Positions 26,909-35,669 are shown, counted from the stretch's first letter. The stretch is DNA of 64,000 nt from Comamonas suwonensis (GCF_012844455.2 NZ_JABBCQ020000001.1:62001-126000), one strand, 5' to 3'. Program-made: numbers and translations. Notes: generated by a model from the sequence alone, not told the origin.

Positions 26909-27877
26909 TTATTGAGGCAATACAAACTGCTCCAGCGGCGTGTCGTTGGGCGCGGCCAGCTGCTTCTTGAGCATTTCGCCCATGGGCAGATTCAGGTTCA
27001 CGTTCTTGGGTGGGATCGCCTGCATAAACCACTTGGCGTAGAGCTTGTGGATTTCACCCGAGCGGATCATCTGCAGGATGGCTCCATCCACGGCCTTCTT
27101 GATCTGCGGGTCGTTCTTGCTGAACTGGATGGCGATGGGCTCGGCACCAATCACCTCGCCCACGATCTTGTAACCCTTGGGGTTCTTGCTCTGGCCAATC
27201 ACACCGGCCAGCATGTTGTCGTCCAGCACAAAGGCATCCACGCGGCCGGATTCCAGCAGCAGAAAGCTCTCGAACTGGTCCTTGCTCATCAGCGTCTTGA
27301 AGTTCAGCTCGTTATCGCTGGCGTACTTGCGCAGAATCTGCACCGCCGTCGTGCCGGTGATGGCGCCCACGTTGCGGCCCTGCAGTTGCTTGAAGGAGGT
27401 GATGCCCGAATCGGCTCGCACGGCCATGCGGACCTCGCTCACATAGGTGGTCAGACCAAAAGCCACCTGCTTCTGGCGTGTGAGGTTGTTGGTCATGCTG
27501 GCGCAGTTGAAATCAGCCGTGCCGTTGTTGATCAGCGGCATGGTGTTCTGCGGCGTCAGCACCATGTATTTGATCTGGGCCTTGGGCGCAATCGCCTGCA
27601 CCACGCGCTCGCACAAATCCATGTGATAGCCGACAAATTTTTCATTGGCACCGATGACGTAGGACATGGGTGTGGCCGCTTCACGCACACCCAGCACCAC
27701 CGTGCCACCGGCCTGCCAGCGCTGCAGCGTGGGCGATGCGGAGACATCAACCGCCGTATCAATGTTGGCACCCAGCTCGGCCTTGACAGGCTTGCCTGCA
27801 GCCATGGCCGAGCCTGCGCACACCAGCGCTGCCGCCAGCCAACCCCACTTCAACGAACTGCTCAACGACTTGCTCAT
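26909..27877 (-). CDS. Amino-acid ABC transporter periplasmic binding protein (glutamate/aspartate type)
   Basis: 322 residues from ATG 27877 with GGAG upstream. Signal peptide (LAAALVCAGSAMA) then the type II binding fold of SBP family 3: TVVLGVREAATPMSYVIG, GYHMDLCERVVQAIAPKA, the MPLINNGTADFNCASMTNN block and KYASDNELNFKTLMSKDQFE. Closest in layout to GltI/AatJ binding proteins for glutamate and aspartate. No permease or ATPase genes are adjacent, so it must use a transporter encoded elsewhere. Confidence 0.9.
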   Translation of the reverse strand: MSKSLSSSLKWGWLAAALVCAGSAMAAGKPVKAELGANIDTAVDVSASPTLQRWQAGGTVVLGVREAATPMSYVIGANEKFVGYHMDLCERVVQAIAPKAQIKYMVLTPQNTMPLINNGTADFNCASMTNNLTRQKQVAFGLTTYVSEVRMAVRADSGITSFKQLQGRNVGAITGTTAVQILRKYASDNELNFKTLMSKDQFESFLLLESGRVDAFVLDDNMLAGVIGQSKNPKGYKIVGEVIGAEPIAIQFSKNDPQIKKAVDGAILQMIRSGEIHKLYAKWFMQAIPPKNVNLNLPMGEMLKKQLAAPNDTPLEQFVLPQ

Positions 27878-27895
27878 CACCCACACTCCAGAAAA

Positions 27896-27932
27896 ACAAA
27901 AAGCGCCGAGACCCATGGCCATCGGCGCTTAT
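27896..27932 (-). terminator. Terminator of the DTW-domain gene
   Basis: On the minus strand AAGCGCCGA pairs with TCGGCGCTT around a 12-base loop, then TTTTGTTTTT. It lies just upstream of the binding-protein start, insulating the two genes. Confidence 0.85.
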
Positions 27933-28053
27933 CACCAACCCAATCCGGCAAACACCTTATGTCCATGCACACAAGGCCCTTGTCTGATTGTCGTTGCTCA
28001 CTTATTGCTTTGAGTGGAATGCTTATTCCGCGCCGGGCTCCATACGTCGCGTT

Positions 28054-28932
28054 TCACGGGGCTGAACCCATCAGTTCGCGCAGGCGCTGGTGGGCCGCAC
28101 TGGCTTCATCGACGTTCTGCTGGTGCTTGGCCTGCAGATAGCGCTCGGTAAACACGCCCAGATAACTCTCCAGCACCCGACCGGCATGCGCATCGGGCGC
28201 ATCGCCGACCAGCTCCAGGCACAGCGCCGCCACCTCACTGGTGCAGAAATGGTCATCGCGCTTGGATCTACGCAATTGATAGCGCGAGAGCAAATCCGGG
28301 TGCAGGCTGAGCACCGGAAAACCATCCAGATACGGGCTCTTGCGGAACATCTTGCGCGCCTCGGACCAGGTCGCATCCAGCAAGATAAACAGCGGGCGCT
28401 TGCCCGCTTGCAGCGCCCCCCTGCCCGGCTCATCCAGCGACTGCACCACGCGCTCTGGCGACTGGGCATATTCACCAGGGAACACTACATAGGGTTGCCA
28501 CTGCGGATCGGCCAGCAAGGCCTCGATCTGCGGATCCACCTCGGTACGCGACCAGCCAAAAGCATAGGTCTCGCGCACCACATCGGCTATCAGCCAGCCC
28601 GTGTTGCTGGGCTTGAGCGGCTCGGAGTCATGCATCAGCAAGCAGAACGCAGCGCGCGTGCCCAGCTCGGGCCGCAGCGCGCACATGCAGTGGCTGGGCC
28701 GCAGGCGGCAAGCTTCGCAGCGCTCGCCGCGCGGCCCGCCACGCGCCAGAAATGGCCGCGTGCTGCGCGCCAGCCGCGCCGTGCGCAGGCGCGCTACGGC
28801 ATGCGGAGTCAGCTCCGACGCCACGGCCTGCAAATAGCTCAGCGGAATCTGCGCTGCAGGCAGCTCGGACGAGGAGGACGGAAGAGAGTCGGACAAGGCA
28901 CGCACCGGTGGGCAAAGGCGGCTATTGTGCAA
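28054..28932 (-). CDS. DTW-domain tRNA-uridine aminocarboxypropyltransferase
   Basis: Up to 292 residues. Members (E. coli TapT/YfiP) transfer the aminocarboxypropyl group of SAM to uridine 47 of tRNA, making acp3U. Visible: a Cys cluster RCEACRLRPSHCMCAL (zinc-like), the HDSEPLKPSNTGWLI block and the name-giving motif LLDATWSEARKMFRKSP. The start is uncertain: no ATG lies before the cysteine cluster, and TTG 28932 or GTG 28905 are the candidates. The C-terminal 60 residues (RVLESYLGVFTERYLQAKHQ) are helical. Confidence 0.87.
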   Translation of the reverse strand: MHNSRLCPPVRALSDSLPSSSSELPAAQIPLSYLQAVASELTPHAVARLRTARLARSTRPFLARGGPRGERCEACRLRPSHCMCALRPELGTRAAFCLLMHDSEPLKPSNTGWLIADVVRETYAFGWSRTEVDPQIEALLADPQWQPYVVFPGEYAQSPERVVQSLDEPGRGALQAGKRPLFILLDATWSEARKMFRKSPYLDGFPVLSLHPDLLSRYQLRRSKRDDHFCTSEVAALCLELVGDAPDAHAGRVLESYLGVFTERYLQAKHQQNVDEASAAHQRLRELMGSAP

Positions 28933-28988
28933 GATCAGCTACGGTCATGCGCTGCCCACGAACAAGCCTGCAGGAGAGCGGCGGGAAC

Positions 28989-29927
28989 TCAGACTGCACG
29001 CATGCCCGGCATATGCGGAATGGCCGCCCGCATGATTTCCACAAAATGGCGCAACTTGGCGGGGTAGAACTTGGCGTAGGGGTAGACGATGCTGACCGGC
29101 TGCGGCACGGCCTCCCACTGCGGCAGCAGATGCAGCAAGCGGCCGCTGCGCAAATCGTCATCCACCAGCCAGGCAGACACCACGCACAGGCCCAGCCCCT
29201 CGCGTGCCGCACTCAGCAGCGCGTAAAGATTGTCGGTCGTCAGGCGTGGCGCAATCTCCAGCAGACTCTGTCGATCCGGCTCATCCACCCGCTGCAACAG
29301 CAGTTCACGCCGGTAAAACAGACTGGCCGCCAGCCAGGGCAGCTGCATCAGCTCGGCCGGGGTTTGCGGCAGCCTGCTGCCCTCGGGCAGCGCCGACGGC
29401 GCGGCCACCACAATCCGCCGCACATCGGCCAGACGTATGGCCACCGAAGACAAATCTTCCACCATGCCCACGCGGATGGCGCAATCCACGCCATCGGCCA
29501 CAAAGTTGGGCGGCCTGTCGATCAGCATCCATTCCACACTCACTTCGGGGAACTGCCGCAAATACTGCGCCAGCGGCCGCACCAGCTGCTCCTGTCCATA
29601 GGCATGCGGCACCACCACGCGCAGCTGACCGCGCGGGTGGTCTGCGGGTCCGCGCAAGTCGGCCTCCATGGCCTGCCAGTGCCCGACCAGCGCGCGCGCA
29701 TGTTCAAAGCAGCGCTGGCCTTCCTCGGTGAGCTGCATGCCATGGGTAGATCGCTGAAGCAATTTGACGCCCAGCAAACGCTCCAGCGTCTGCAGCCTGC
29801 GGCTCATGGTGGGCTGGCTGGTGCCCAGCTGCTGCGCCGCTGCCGACAGGCTGCCTGCCTCCACGATGCGCAGAAAGCTCAGCATCAAATCAATGCGGTC
29901 CGATCCGGGAAGTACAGGGTTGGTCAT
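28989..29927 (-). CDS. LysR-family transcriptional regulator
   Basis: 312 residues with helix-turn-helix GSLSAAAQQLGTSQPTMSRR and effector domain (LRVVVPHAYGQEQLVRPLA). It belongs to the short-inducer LysR group usually divergent from a transporter or reductase. Here it is divergent from an MFS gene with 96 bases between start codons, so it most likely regulates that transporter and itself. Confidence 0.93.
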   Translation of the reverse strand: MTNPVLPGSDRIDLMLSFLRIVEAGSLSAAAQQLGTSQPTMSRRLQTLERLLGVKLLQRSTHGMQLTEEGQRCFEHARALVGHWQAMEADLRGPADHPRGQLRVVVPHAYGQEQLVRPLAQYLRQFPEVSVEWMLIDRPPNFVADGVDCAIRVGMVEDLSSVAIRLADVRRIVVAAPSALPEGSRLPQTPAELMQLPWLAASLFYRRELLLQRVDEPDRQSLLEIAPRLTTDNLYALLSAAREGLGLCVVSAWLVDDDLRSGRLLHLLPQWEAVPQPVSIVYPYAKFYPAKLRHFVEIMRAAIPHMPGMRAV

Positions 29928-30023
29928 ACATCAAACGTATAAGCAATTTGCAGCACAGCCTACTACACACGGAAATCTTGTGAAACAAGAATGCATGCAA
30001 TCTTTACTCCCAGCGAGCTTTCC

Positions 30024-31244
30024 ATGTCTTCTATTCAAAATTTGAATATTAATACCGGCTTGGCGGCCCAGACCGCACAGCGGCCGCTCTCTGCCGGGAC
30101 CTTGTTCCTGCTGGCCACCGCTGCGGGCTGCAGCGTTGCCTCGCTCTATTACAGCCAACCCCTGCTGGGCAGCCTGGTGGACGATCTGCAGACCAGCGAA
30201 GGCACGGCAGGCCTGATCCCCACACTCACCCAGCTGGGCTACGCCCTGGGCATCCTGCTGCTGGCCCCACTGGGCGACCGCTATGACCGGCGCAGCATCA
30301 TTCTCGTCAAGGTGGCACTGCTGGTGCTGGCGCTGCTGGCCAGCGGCTTTGCACCCGGCGTCTCGGCCCTGCTGGTCGCCAGCCTGGCCGTGGGCCTGGC
30401 CGCCACGGTGACCCAAGATCTGGTGCCCGCCGCCGCCACTCTGGCCCCTGCGGCCGAGCGTGGTCGCGTGGTTGGCACGGTGATGACAGGTCTGCTGCTG
30501 GGCATTCTGCTGTCTCGCGTGGTCAGCGGGCTGGTCGCGCAGTGGTGGGGCTGGCGCACGGTTTACTTTTCCGCCGCCGTGGCCGTATCACTGATTGGCG
30601 TAGCGCTGTGGCGGGGTCTGCAGCGTTTCGCGCCGACCACACAGGTCGGCTACCTGGCACTCATGGCTTCCATGCTGACGCTGTTCCGCCAGCATGCCAG
30701 CCTGCGCCGCGCCGCATTGGCGCAAGGCTTGCTGGCCATGGGTTTTAGCGCCTTCTGGTCCATGCTGGCCGTGATGCTGCACCACCAGCTGCATCTGGGC
30801 AGCGCTGCAGCCGGCGCTTTTGGCCTGGCGGGTGCAGCCGGCGCGCTGGCTGCTCCACTGGCAGGCAAACTGGCCGACAAGCGCGGCCCGGAAATCGTGA
30901 CCCGTCTGGGTGCGGCCATTGCAGCGCTCTCTTTTGCCCTGCTGTTTTTAGGTGCCTGGCTGCCGGACGACAAGGCGCGACTGGTGGTGCTGCTGGTCAG
31001 CGCCGTAGGCTTTGACTTTGGCGTGCAAGCCGCACTGGTGGCGCACCAGACACTGGTCTACCAGCTCGATGCCAATGCCCGCAGCCGACTGAACGCCATC
31101 TTCTTCACCGGCATGTTTGTCGGCATGTCCAGCGGAGCCGCACTCGGAGGTCTGGCCATGGCCCAGTGGGGCTGGAATGGCGTGGTGGCCATGGCCACCG
31201 CCACCTCGTTGGCGGCCCTGCTGGTCAGAATGTACAGACATTGA
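30024..31244 (+). CDS. MFS transporter (YgaY/YnfM-like drug-efflux type)
   Basis: 406 residues, 12 membrane helices. Motif A is visible as LGDRYDRRSIIL after helix 2, and helix 1 has AAGCSVASLYYSQPLLG, typical of the subgroup next to LysR regulators. Start ATG 30024 with AGCGAG upstream. Probably exports a small toxic compound or metabolite under control of the divergent LysR protein; the substrate cannot be read. Confidence 0.92.
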   Translation: MSSIQNLNINTGLAAQTAQRPLSAGTLFLLATAAGCSVASLYYSQPLLGSLVDDLQTSEGTAGLIPTLTQLGYALGILLLAPLGDRYDRRSIILVKVALLVLALLASGFAPGVSALLVASLAVGLAATVTQDLVPAAATLAPAAERGRVVGTVMTGLLLGILLSRVVSGLVAQWWGWRTVYFSAAVAVSLIGVALWRGLQRFAPTTQVGYLALMASMLTLFRQHASLRRAALAQGLLAMGFSAFWSMLAVMLHHQLHLGSAAAGAFGLAGAAGALAAPLAGKLADKRGPEIVTRLGAAIAALSFALLFLGAWLPDDKARLVVLLVSAVGFDFGVQAALVAHQTLVYQLDANARSRLNAIFFTGMFVGMSSGAALGGLAMAQWGWNGVVAMATATSLAALLVRMYRH

Positions 31245-31276
31245 GGAATGTACAAATGCCGAGCGATGACTGCGGC

Positions 31277-31888
31277 TTACCCGCCCACGCACTCCAGCTC
31301 AAACAGCGGCAGCTCGGCCTTGCGGCTCAGCCACACGCCGCCGCCCAGCTCCTTGAAGTGCGGCTGCAGGCCGCGCCGGTACAGCTCGGCGCGGTGGCGG
31401 TACAGGCGCGAATCGGTCAGGTCTTCGTCAATGATGTCGCGCTCGTAGTCTTCCTTGGCCACGGCTTCGATGTAGAGACCGCCCTGCGAGAGGCGGCCCA
31501 GATTGCTCAGCGCTTTTTTCAGATCCGCCGGGCTCAGATACGGCAGAACGCCCTGGCAGATCACCAGATCAAAGGGCTGGCCGTCCTTGGGCTGGTAATC
31601 CACCACCGAGCCCTGCTCCCAGCCATAGCGCTCGCATAGATAAGGGCTGAACTCTACGCCGTGATAGTGCACGCCGGGAAAGTGCTGCTCCACCGCCTCG
31701 CGCCACAGGCCAATGCCGCAGCCCACATCCAGCACACGGCGCACCGGCACGCGCAGATACGCAAGATACGAGCAGACAAACGCACCCAGCCGCCGCGCGT
31801 GCTCGGGGTCGATCACGCTGGTCTTCTTGTCAAAGTAAAAGCGCTGGTAATACGCCTCGTCAAACCACTCGTTGCTTGCAGATTGCAC
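31277..31888 (-). CDS. Class I SAM-dependent methyltransferase
   Basis: 203 residues. Motif I VRRVLDVGCGIGLWREAV, motif II-like VHYHGVEFSPYLCERYGW, and post motifs FDLVICQGVLPYLSPADL. The N-terminus NEWFDEAYYQRFYFDKKTS is typical of methyltransferases acting on small molecules or lipids; the target is unknown. Good ribosome-binding sequence (AAGGAGG) before ATG 31888. A hairpin terminator for the preceding gene lies directly upstream. Confidence 0.9.
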   Translation of the reverse strand: MQSASNEWFDEAYYQRFYFDKKTSVIDPEHARRLGAFVCSYLAYLRVPVRRVLDVGCGIGLWREAVEQHFPGVHYHGVEFSPYLCERYGWEQGSVVDYQPKDGQPFDLVICQGVLPYLSPADLKKALSNLGRLSQGGLYIEAVAKEDYERDIIDEDLTDSRLYRHRAELYRRGLQPHFKELGGGVWLSRKAELPLFELECVGG

Positions 31889-31904
31889 GCAGCCTCCTTC
31901 TGAT

Positions 31905-31931
31905 CAAAACAAACGGCGCCCAAAGGCGCCG
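31905..31931 (-). terminator. Terminator of the zinc-ribbon-like gene
   Basis: CGGCGCC pairs with GGCGCCG around a four-base loop, followed on the minus strand by TTTGTTTTG. Confidence 0.75.
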
Positions 31932-32021
31932 CACAGCTTGGCTATTCTTGCGCCGCGGCTTCCGCCACTGGCGCGTCCCACTATCAGAGGCACATGGCTA
32001 AAGCCGCCTCGCGGCGATGGC

Positions 32022-32062
32022 GTCGTCCCCCTGCGGGGAAGGCGCGCAGCGCCTCAGGGGGA
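32022..32062 (-). repeat. 3'-end-associated C/G-rich palindromic repeat, copy 1
   Basis: Begins one base after the stop codon of the next gene (minus strand): TCCCCCTGAGGCGC pairs in two blocks with GCGCC and CAGGGGGA. The same CCCCCTGAGG word follows the VOC stop codon at 32501. Confidence 0.6.
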
Positions 32063-32305
32063 TTAGATTCTTCCAATCACAGACCAGCCCTTGCGCTGAT
32101 CCTGCTTGTTGTTTTCGTAATCCCACACCGTGCCGCAACGCTCGCAGACATAACGGGTCACCGTCACCGAGTTGGAGCCGCGATCTTCCTTGCGGTTGCC
32201 GTGCTGCATCAGTTCGGCATGGCCGGGGGCTTTGCGCCAGTTGCGCTGAATGCCGGCGCAGCTGTCGCACAGATGGTCTTCGGCAGGATGGGTGGTGTTG
32301 GTCAT
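32063..32305 (-). CDS. Small zinc-ribbon-like protein
   Basis: 80 residues from ATG 32305 (MTNTTHPAEDHLCDSC). Two CxxC pairs, CDSC near residue 13 and CERC near residue 58, suggest a small zinc-binding fold. Cytosolic, no signal peptide, no other recognisable domain. Role unknown. A C/G-rich palindrome starts directly after the stop codon. Confidence 0.7.
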   Translation of the reverse strand: MTNTTHPAEDHLCDSCAGIQRNWRKAPGHAELMQHGNRKEDRGSNSVTVTRYVCERCGTVWDYENNKQDQRKGWSVIGRI

Positions 32306-32488
32306 GAAAAAGCTACTGGAATGTGGTGCGAAGCCCGGACACATGCCCGCGCTGCAAAGCAGCCATTGTGCCGCCTGCCCCGGTTTCTCACCGAAGGCAG
32401 GGTCAGCATCACCGCTTGCAACTCAGTCTCTCATCACCGAGCCCCCAGTGACACCCAGCAAGGGCCGCCCCCCAGCAAAGGTGTCCTC

Positions 32489-32501
32489 CCCCTCAGGGGG
32501 C
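32489..32501 (-). repeat. 3'-end-associated C/G-rich repeat, copy 2 core
   Basis: CCCCCTGAGGGGG immediately after the VOC stop codon, continuing leftward as a G/C-rich stretch (to about 32440) like the trailing part of this Comamonadaceae repeat type. Confidence 0.5.
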
Positions 32502-32885
32502 TTAAGTCTTCGCCGGACGATGCAGCAAGCAAATCTTGTTGCCCGATGGGTCACGCAGATACGCCAGATACAGCGCACCCACGCCCTCACCGCGCCAGCC
32601 CGGAGCCTCTTCAATCGATTGGCCGCCAGCCGCCAGGCCCGCAGCATGGGCGGCGTTCACCTGTTCAACAGACTGCGCGGCAAACCCCGTGGTCGCGCCA
32701 TTGCCCGCTGTGGCGGGAGAGCCGTCAATCGGCGTCGTGATCGCAAAGGTGCCCGTGGGGCTGCGATAGAAAAAACGGTTCTTGTTGGCAACGCCAGGCG
32801 CAATGCCCAACTGGCCCAGCAGTGCGTCATAGAAGCGCTTGCCGCCTTCCAGATCATTCACGCCCAACATGATGTGACTAAACAT
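32502..32885 (-). CDS. VOC (glyoxalase/dioxygenase superfamily) protein
   Basis: 127 residues, one VOC module pair: FSHIMLGVNDLEGGKRFYDA at the start, then the second half ending YLAYLRDPSGNKICLLHR. Metal-ligand His/Glu positions are plausible (H4, and the C-terminal half ...DPSGNKI) but the fourth ligand is not evident, so it may be a binding/resistance protein rather than an enzyme. Single gene. Confidence 0.87.
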   Translation of the reverse strand: MFSHIMLGVNDLEGGKRFYDALLGQLGIAPGVANKNRFFYRSPTGTFAITTPIDGSPATAGNGATTGFAAQSVEQVNAAHAAGLAAGGQSIEEAPGWRGEGVGALYLAYLRDPSGNKICLLHRPAKT

Positions 32886-33240
32886 GGTTGTGTCTCCTTG
32901 GTGAGCCCGGTTTCAGGCCGATAACGGGGAATCTGGAGGCCATCGTACCGGGCTTTTCGTGGGAGCAGTCGTCTAATTTTTAATACGAAAAAGGACTGCA
33001 GCGCTCTCTGAATAAGCGCCAGCAGCTATCAAAACGACAAAACGCCATGGAACACCCCGCGGGTTTTGCCTGTGCAGATGCTGCGCCCGCACATTCAGGC
33101 GCATCACCGCCCCTAGGCCATCATTCCTCCTTGATTTAGACTGCTACAAACTGGTTACATATCAGAACCAATGACTGCCAGCCCCACCACCGCGCACAAG
33201 GCAGCGACCACTCCAACCCCTCACTGTGAAATGGCAGGCG
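32886..33240. other. 355-base intergenic stretch
   Basis: No gene seen. Contains repeat copy 6 (32998-33035) and a G/C-rich segment around 33055-33115; the right part, rich in C and A, leads into the 33241 gene and must hold its promoter. Confidence 0.4.
32998..33035 (+). repeat. Intergenic AGCGC/AGCTAT hairpin repeat, copy 6
   Basis: GCGCTCTCTGAATAAGCGCC then AGCAGCTATCAAAAC: good right half, shortened left half. Confidence 0.7.
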
Positions 33241-34059
33241 ATGGCGCAACCGTTCTTTGATCCCGTACTGTTCATCCAGGAAGACGCGCCAACGGCGGTC
33301 GATCTTCTGCAGACGCCGTACTTCTGCAATATCGACGGACACCCCCACTACCGCGCCACACCGCCCGAAGGCCAAGAGCTGCGGGTGGCCGCCGCGATGG
33401 ACCCCGGTGTCGAGATGGGCAACGAATACCACGTCCTCTCTGCGACCACCACACACCCCGACCCCCAATACGGCAATCAGACCCAACTGGAGTTCCAGGC
33501 CAGCGAAGTCAAGTACCAAGCCTTGCCAGCCACACGCCAGGCGGCTGAAGCCTTCGGAATGACCTTGATTGAGCCAGGCCAGAGCATTTACATCACCAGC
33601 CCGCAACCACGTCTTTCACTCGTCGACCTGGAGTTCGGCATGTTTGCTGGTCACCGATCGCCCTATGAAGGAACCGGCAACCGCTTACTGGGCAAGGTCT
33701 GTACCGATCTCGAACATCACGATTTCCCGCACATCTTCACCTCCATCGACCCGCATTTGCCGCTGGTGATTTCCGTGGGAAAATACTGGCCTCAGACGCA
33801 AAAAATCCGCCTGGCCGACCTCTGGCTGCCACGTGGCCACGCCCTGTACGTCCCGCCCAGACCCAAGCTGCTTGGGCAGACCTGCCTGGCTCTGCACGGC
33901 AACCGCAACTCCGCCATGGCCTGCTGGCAAGGCACAGGGCGCAGCAGCGTCAGAACCCAGACCCTGCTGCAGACCGAGAACAGCTATTTCTACTGGTTCT
34001 GGAACGAGCTGCCCTCGACTCACCCCCTTCTGGATCCGAGAGGAACACCCCATGCTTGA
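33241..34059 (+). CDS. Unknown cytosolic protein coupled to a PAS histidine kinase
   Basis: 272 residues from ATG 33241 (an in-frame GTG at 33226 is possible). No signal peptide or membrane helix. The sequence looks like a compact beta-rich protein (MTLIEPGQSIYITSPQPR, HLPLVISVGKYWPQTQKI) with a Pro-rich middle and Trp-rich tail. Its stop overlaps the start of the kinase gene by eight bases, so the two are translationally coupled and probably work together. I recognise no family. It could be a ligand-handling or adaptor protein for the kinase. Confidence 0.72.
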   Translation: MAQPFFDPVLFIQEDAPTAVDLLQTPYFCNIDGHPHYRATPPEGQELRVAAAMDPGVEMGNEYHVLSATTTHPDPQYGNQTQLEFQASEVKYQALPATRQAAEAFGMTLIEPGQSIYITSPQPRLSLVDLEFGMFAGHRSPYEGTGNRLLGKVCTDLEHHDFPHIFTSIDPHLPLVISVGKYWPQTQKIRLADLWLPRGHALYVPPRPKLLGQTCLALHGNRNSAMACWQGTGRSSVRTQTLLQTENSYFYWFWNELPSTHPLLDPRGTPHA

Positions 34060-35116
34060 TGCCCGCCCCCGCCTGCGCACCCTGGAACCCGACACGGGCA
34101 ACGGCCTCTACCAGACGCTGCTGGAATCCACTTTGGCGATCCCTTTCAAAATTGACTGGGCGACCAAGAAATACACCTATATCGGCCCGCAGATCGAAGA
34201 CCTGCTGGGCTGGAGCCCCGAAAGCTGGGAAACCGTCAATGACTGGGCCGAGCGCATCCACCCCGACGAGCGCGAATCCACCGTCTCGCGCTGCGTGGAA
34301 CTCTGCATCGCCGGCGTCGATCACGAAGCCGAATACCGCGCGCAAACCAGCGACAACCGCTTTGTCTGGGTCAAGGAAGTCGTGCATGTGCTGTGCGACG
34401 AACAGGGCCAGACCAGCGCCCTGATCGGCTTCACTTTCGACATCACCGAGCAGAAGAAAAACGAGCAATTGCGGGCCGAACTGGAGGCCGAAAAGCTCTC
34501 CAACGCCCGTCTTCAGGAGCGCTTGCGCCTGACCCACGACCTGCACGATGGTCTGGGCGGCGAGCTGGTCCACATGATTGCCTCCGTCGAGCAAGGCAGT
34601 GCCTCTCTGACCCGGCCCCAGGTGCTCTCCATGCTCAAACTCATCCGCAGCGATCTGCGCCAGAGCATTGACAGCAACGCCTCAGCCCAGGTGCGCGTGC
34701 CAGCCACCCCGCAAGAATGGCTGGCCCCCCTGCGCCGCCGCTTCAACGACCTGTTCGAGGCCATGAACATCCACTGCGACTGGCAGTTTCCGCAAAACTG
34801 GAGCACACCGCCCAATGCGCTGCAATACCTGGCGCTGACCCGGCTGATTGAAGAAGCGCTGACCAACATCATCAAGCACAGCCAGGCCCGCCACGTGCGC
34901 CTGCTGCTGACCCAGCGCCAGCCACATGCGCTGGTGCTGGAGATCGAAGATGACGGCGTAGGCTTTGACGTGCAGGCCGTGGATGCCTCAGGCCTGGGCA
35001 TAGGCATGCGATCCATGGCCGTGCGGGTTGCGCGGGTGGGCGGAATGCTGGGCATTGACTCGCAGGCCGGGCGGACGGCGTTGACGGCACGGGTAGTGCT
35101 GGGCTCTGAGGATTAA
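34052..35116 (+). CDS. Cytosolic PAS sensor histidine kinase (HisKA_3 family)
   Basis: 354 residues from ATG 34052, AGAGGA upstream. Order: PAS fold (WATKKYTYIGPQIEDLLGWS) with its PAC segment (EAEYRAQTSDNRFVWVKEVV), short coiled coil (residues about 140-160), HisKA_3 dimerisation/phosphoacceptor with His165 in THDLHDGLGGEL, then HATPase (EEALTNIIKHSQARHV, DDGVGFDVQAVDASGLGIGM). No membrane segment. The transmitter half is strikingly like that of the membrane kinase at 47362. No response regulator is adjacent; the nearest is 46642. Confidence 0.88.
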   Translation: MLDARPRLRTLEPDTGNGLYQTLLESTLAIPFKIDWATKKYTYIGPQIEDLLGWSPESWETVNDWAERIHPDERESTVSRCVELCIAGVDHEAEYRAQTSDNRFVWVKEVVHVLCDEQGQTSALIGFTFDITEQKKNEQLRAELEAEKLSNARLQERLRLTHDLHDGLGGELVHMIASVEQGSASLTRPQVLSMLKLIRSDLRQSIDSNASAQVRVPATPQEWLAPLRRRFNDLFEAMNIHCDWQFPQNWSTPPNALQYLALTRLIEEALTNIIKHSQARHVRLLLTQRQPHALVLEIEDDGVGFDVQAVDASGLGIGMRSMAVRVARVGGMLGIDSQAGRTALTARVVLGSED

Positions 35117-35130
35117 GGTGTTTTTGGGCT

Positions 35131-35168
35131 GTAGCGCTTATTGGTGAAGCGCTGGCAGCTATCAAAAT
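35131..35168 (+). repeat. Intergenic AGCGC/AGCTAT hairpin repeat, copy 7
   Basis: TAGCGCTTAT-TGGTG-AAGCGCTGG, then CAGCTATCAAAATTA. Confidence 0.75.
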
Positions 35169-35246
35169 TATCGTTTTATCGTCGTTCAAGACAGAAGCCG
35201 GGTCTCGCCCCGGCGGGCGACCTGCCAGATTTGTGACGAAATCTGT

Positions 35247-35286
35247 CTCTAGCGCTTATATATCAGGCGCAAGCAGCTATCAAAAC
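35247..35286 (+). repeat. Intergenic AGCGC/AGCTAT hairpin repeat, copy 8
   Basis: CTAGCGCTTATATATCAGGC then AAGCAGCTATCAAAAC. Confidence 0.75.
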
Positions 35287-35306
35287 AGCATCGCTTTGTC
35301 GCCACC

Positions 35307-35669
35307 GACAGAGGCCGGGAGTCGCCCCGGCTGGCGACCTTCTTTTCTTGCGCGTGCAAGCAAAGAAGGTAAAAGAACACGTCCCTGCTGTCTGCGTCCC
35401 TGCGCTTCGCTCCGGGCAAACCTGCGACGGCAAGCGCTTGGGCTAGCTGCTGCACCGCAGAGTGCAGCAGCTTCGTGCTCTGACTTGCGGCAACGTGTTT
35501 GAACGAAGAGCGAAGCGCGAAGTGAGTTTTGCCGCACAGCTCCAAGAGCTTGACGGCGCAGGCTGCCCGTAGCGAAGCGCAGGGACGTGGGTAGCAGGGG
35601 CTGGCTCTTTGCCTACTTTCTGGCCACAGAAAGTAGGTCGGCAAGGCGGGCCGAGACCCGCCCTCTGTC
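35307..35669. repeat. 363-bp imperfect palindrome (giant inverted repeat)
   Basis: Outer words GACAGAGG (35307) and CCTCTGTC (ends 35669) close a long inverted repeat. The left arm (35307 to about 35440) and the reverse complement of the right arm (about 35533-35669) stay aligned throughout: both contain GTCCCTGCGCTTCGCT, G/C-rich GTCGCCCCGG-type boxes, and an internal hairpin each (35339-35370 in the left arm with CTTGC/GCAAG; CTACTTTCTG...CAGAAAGTAG at 35612-35635 in the right). A small dyad GCTGCTGCAC/GTGCAGCAGC sits near the centre (35446-35471). Would fold to a very long hairpin RNA. Confidence 0.75.
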
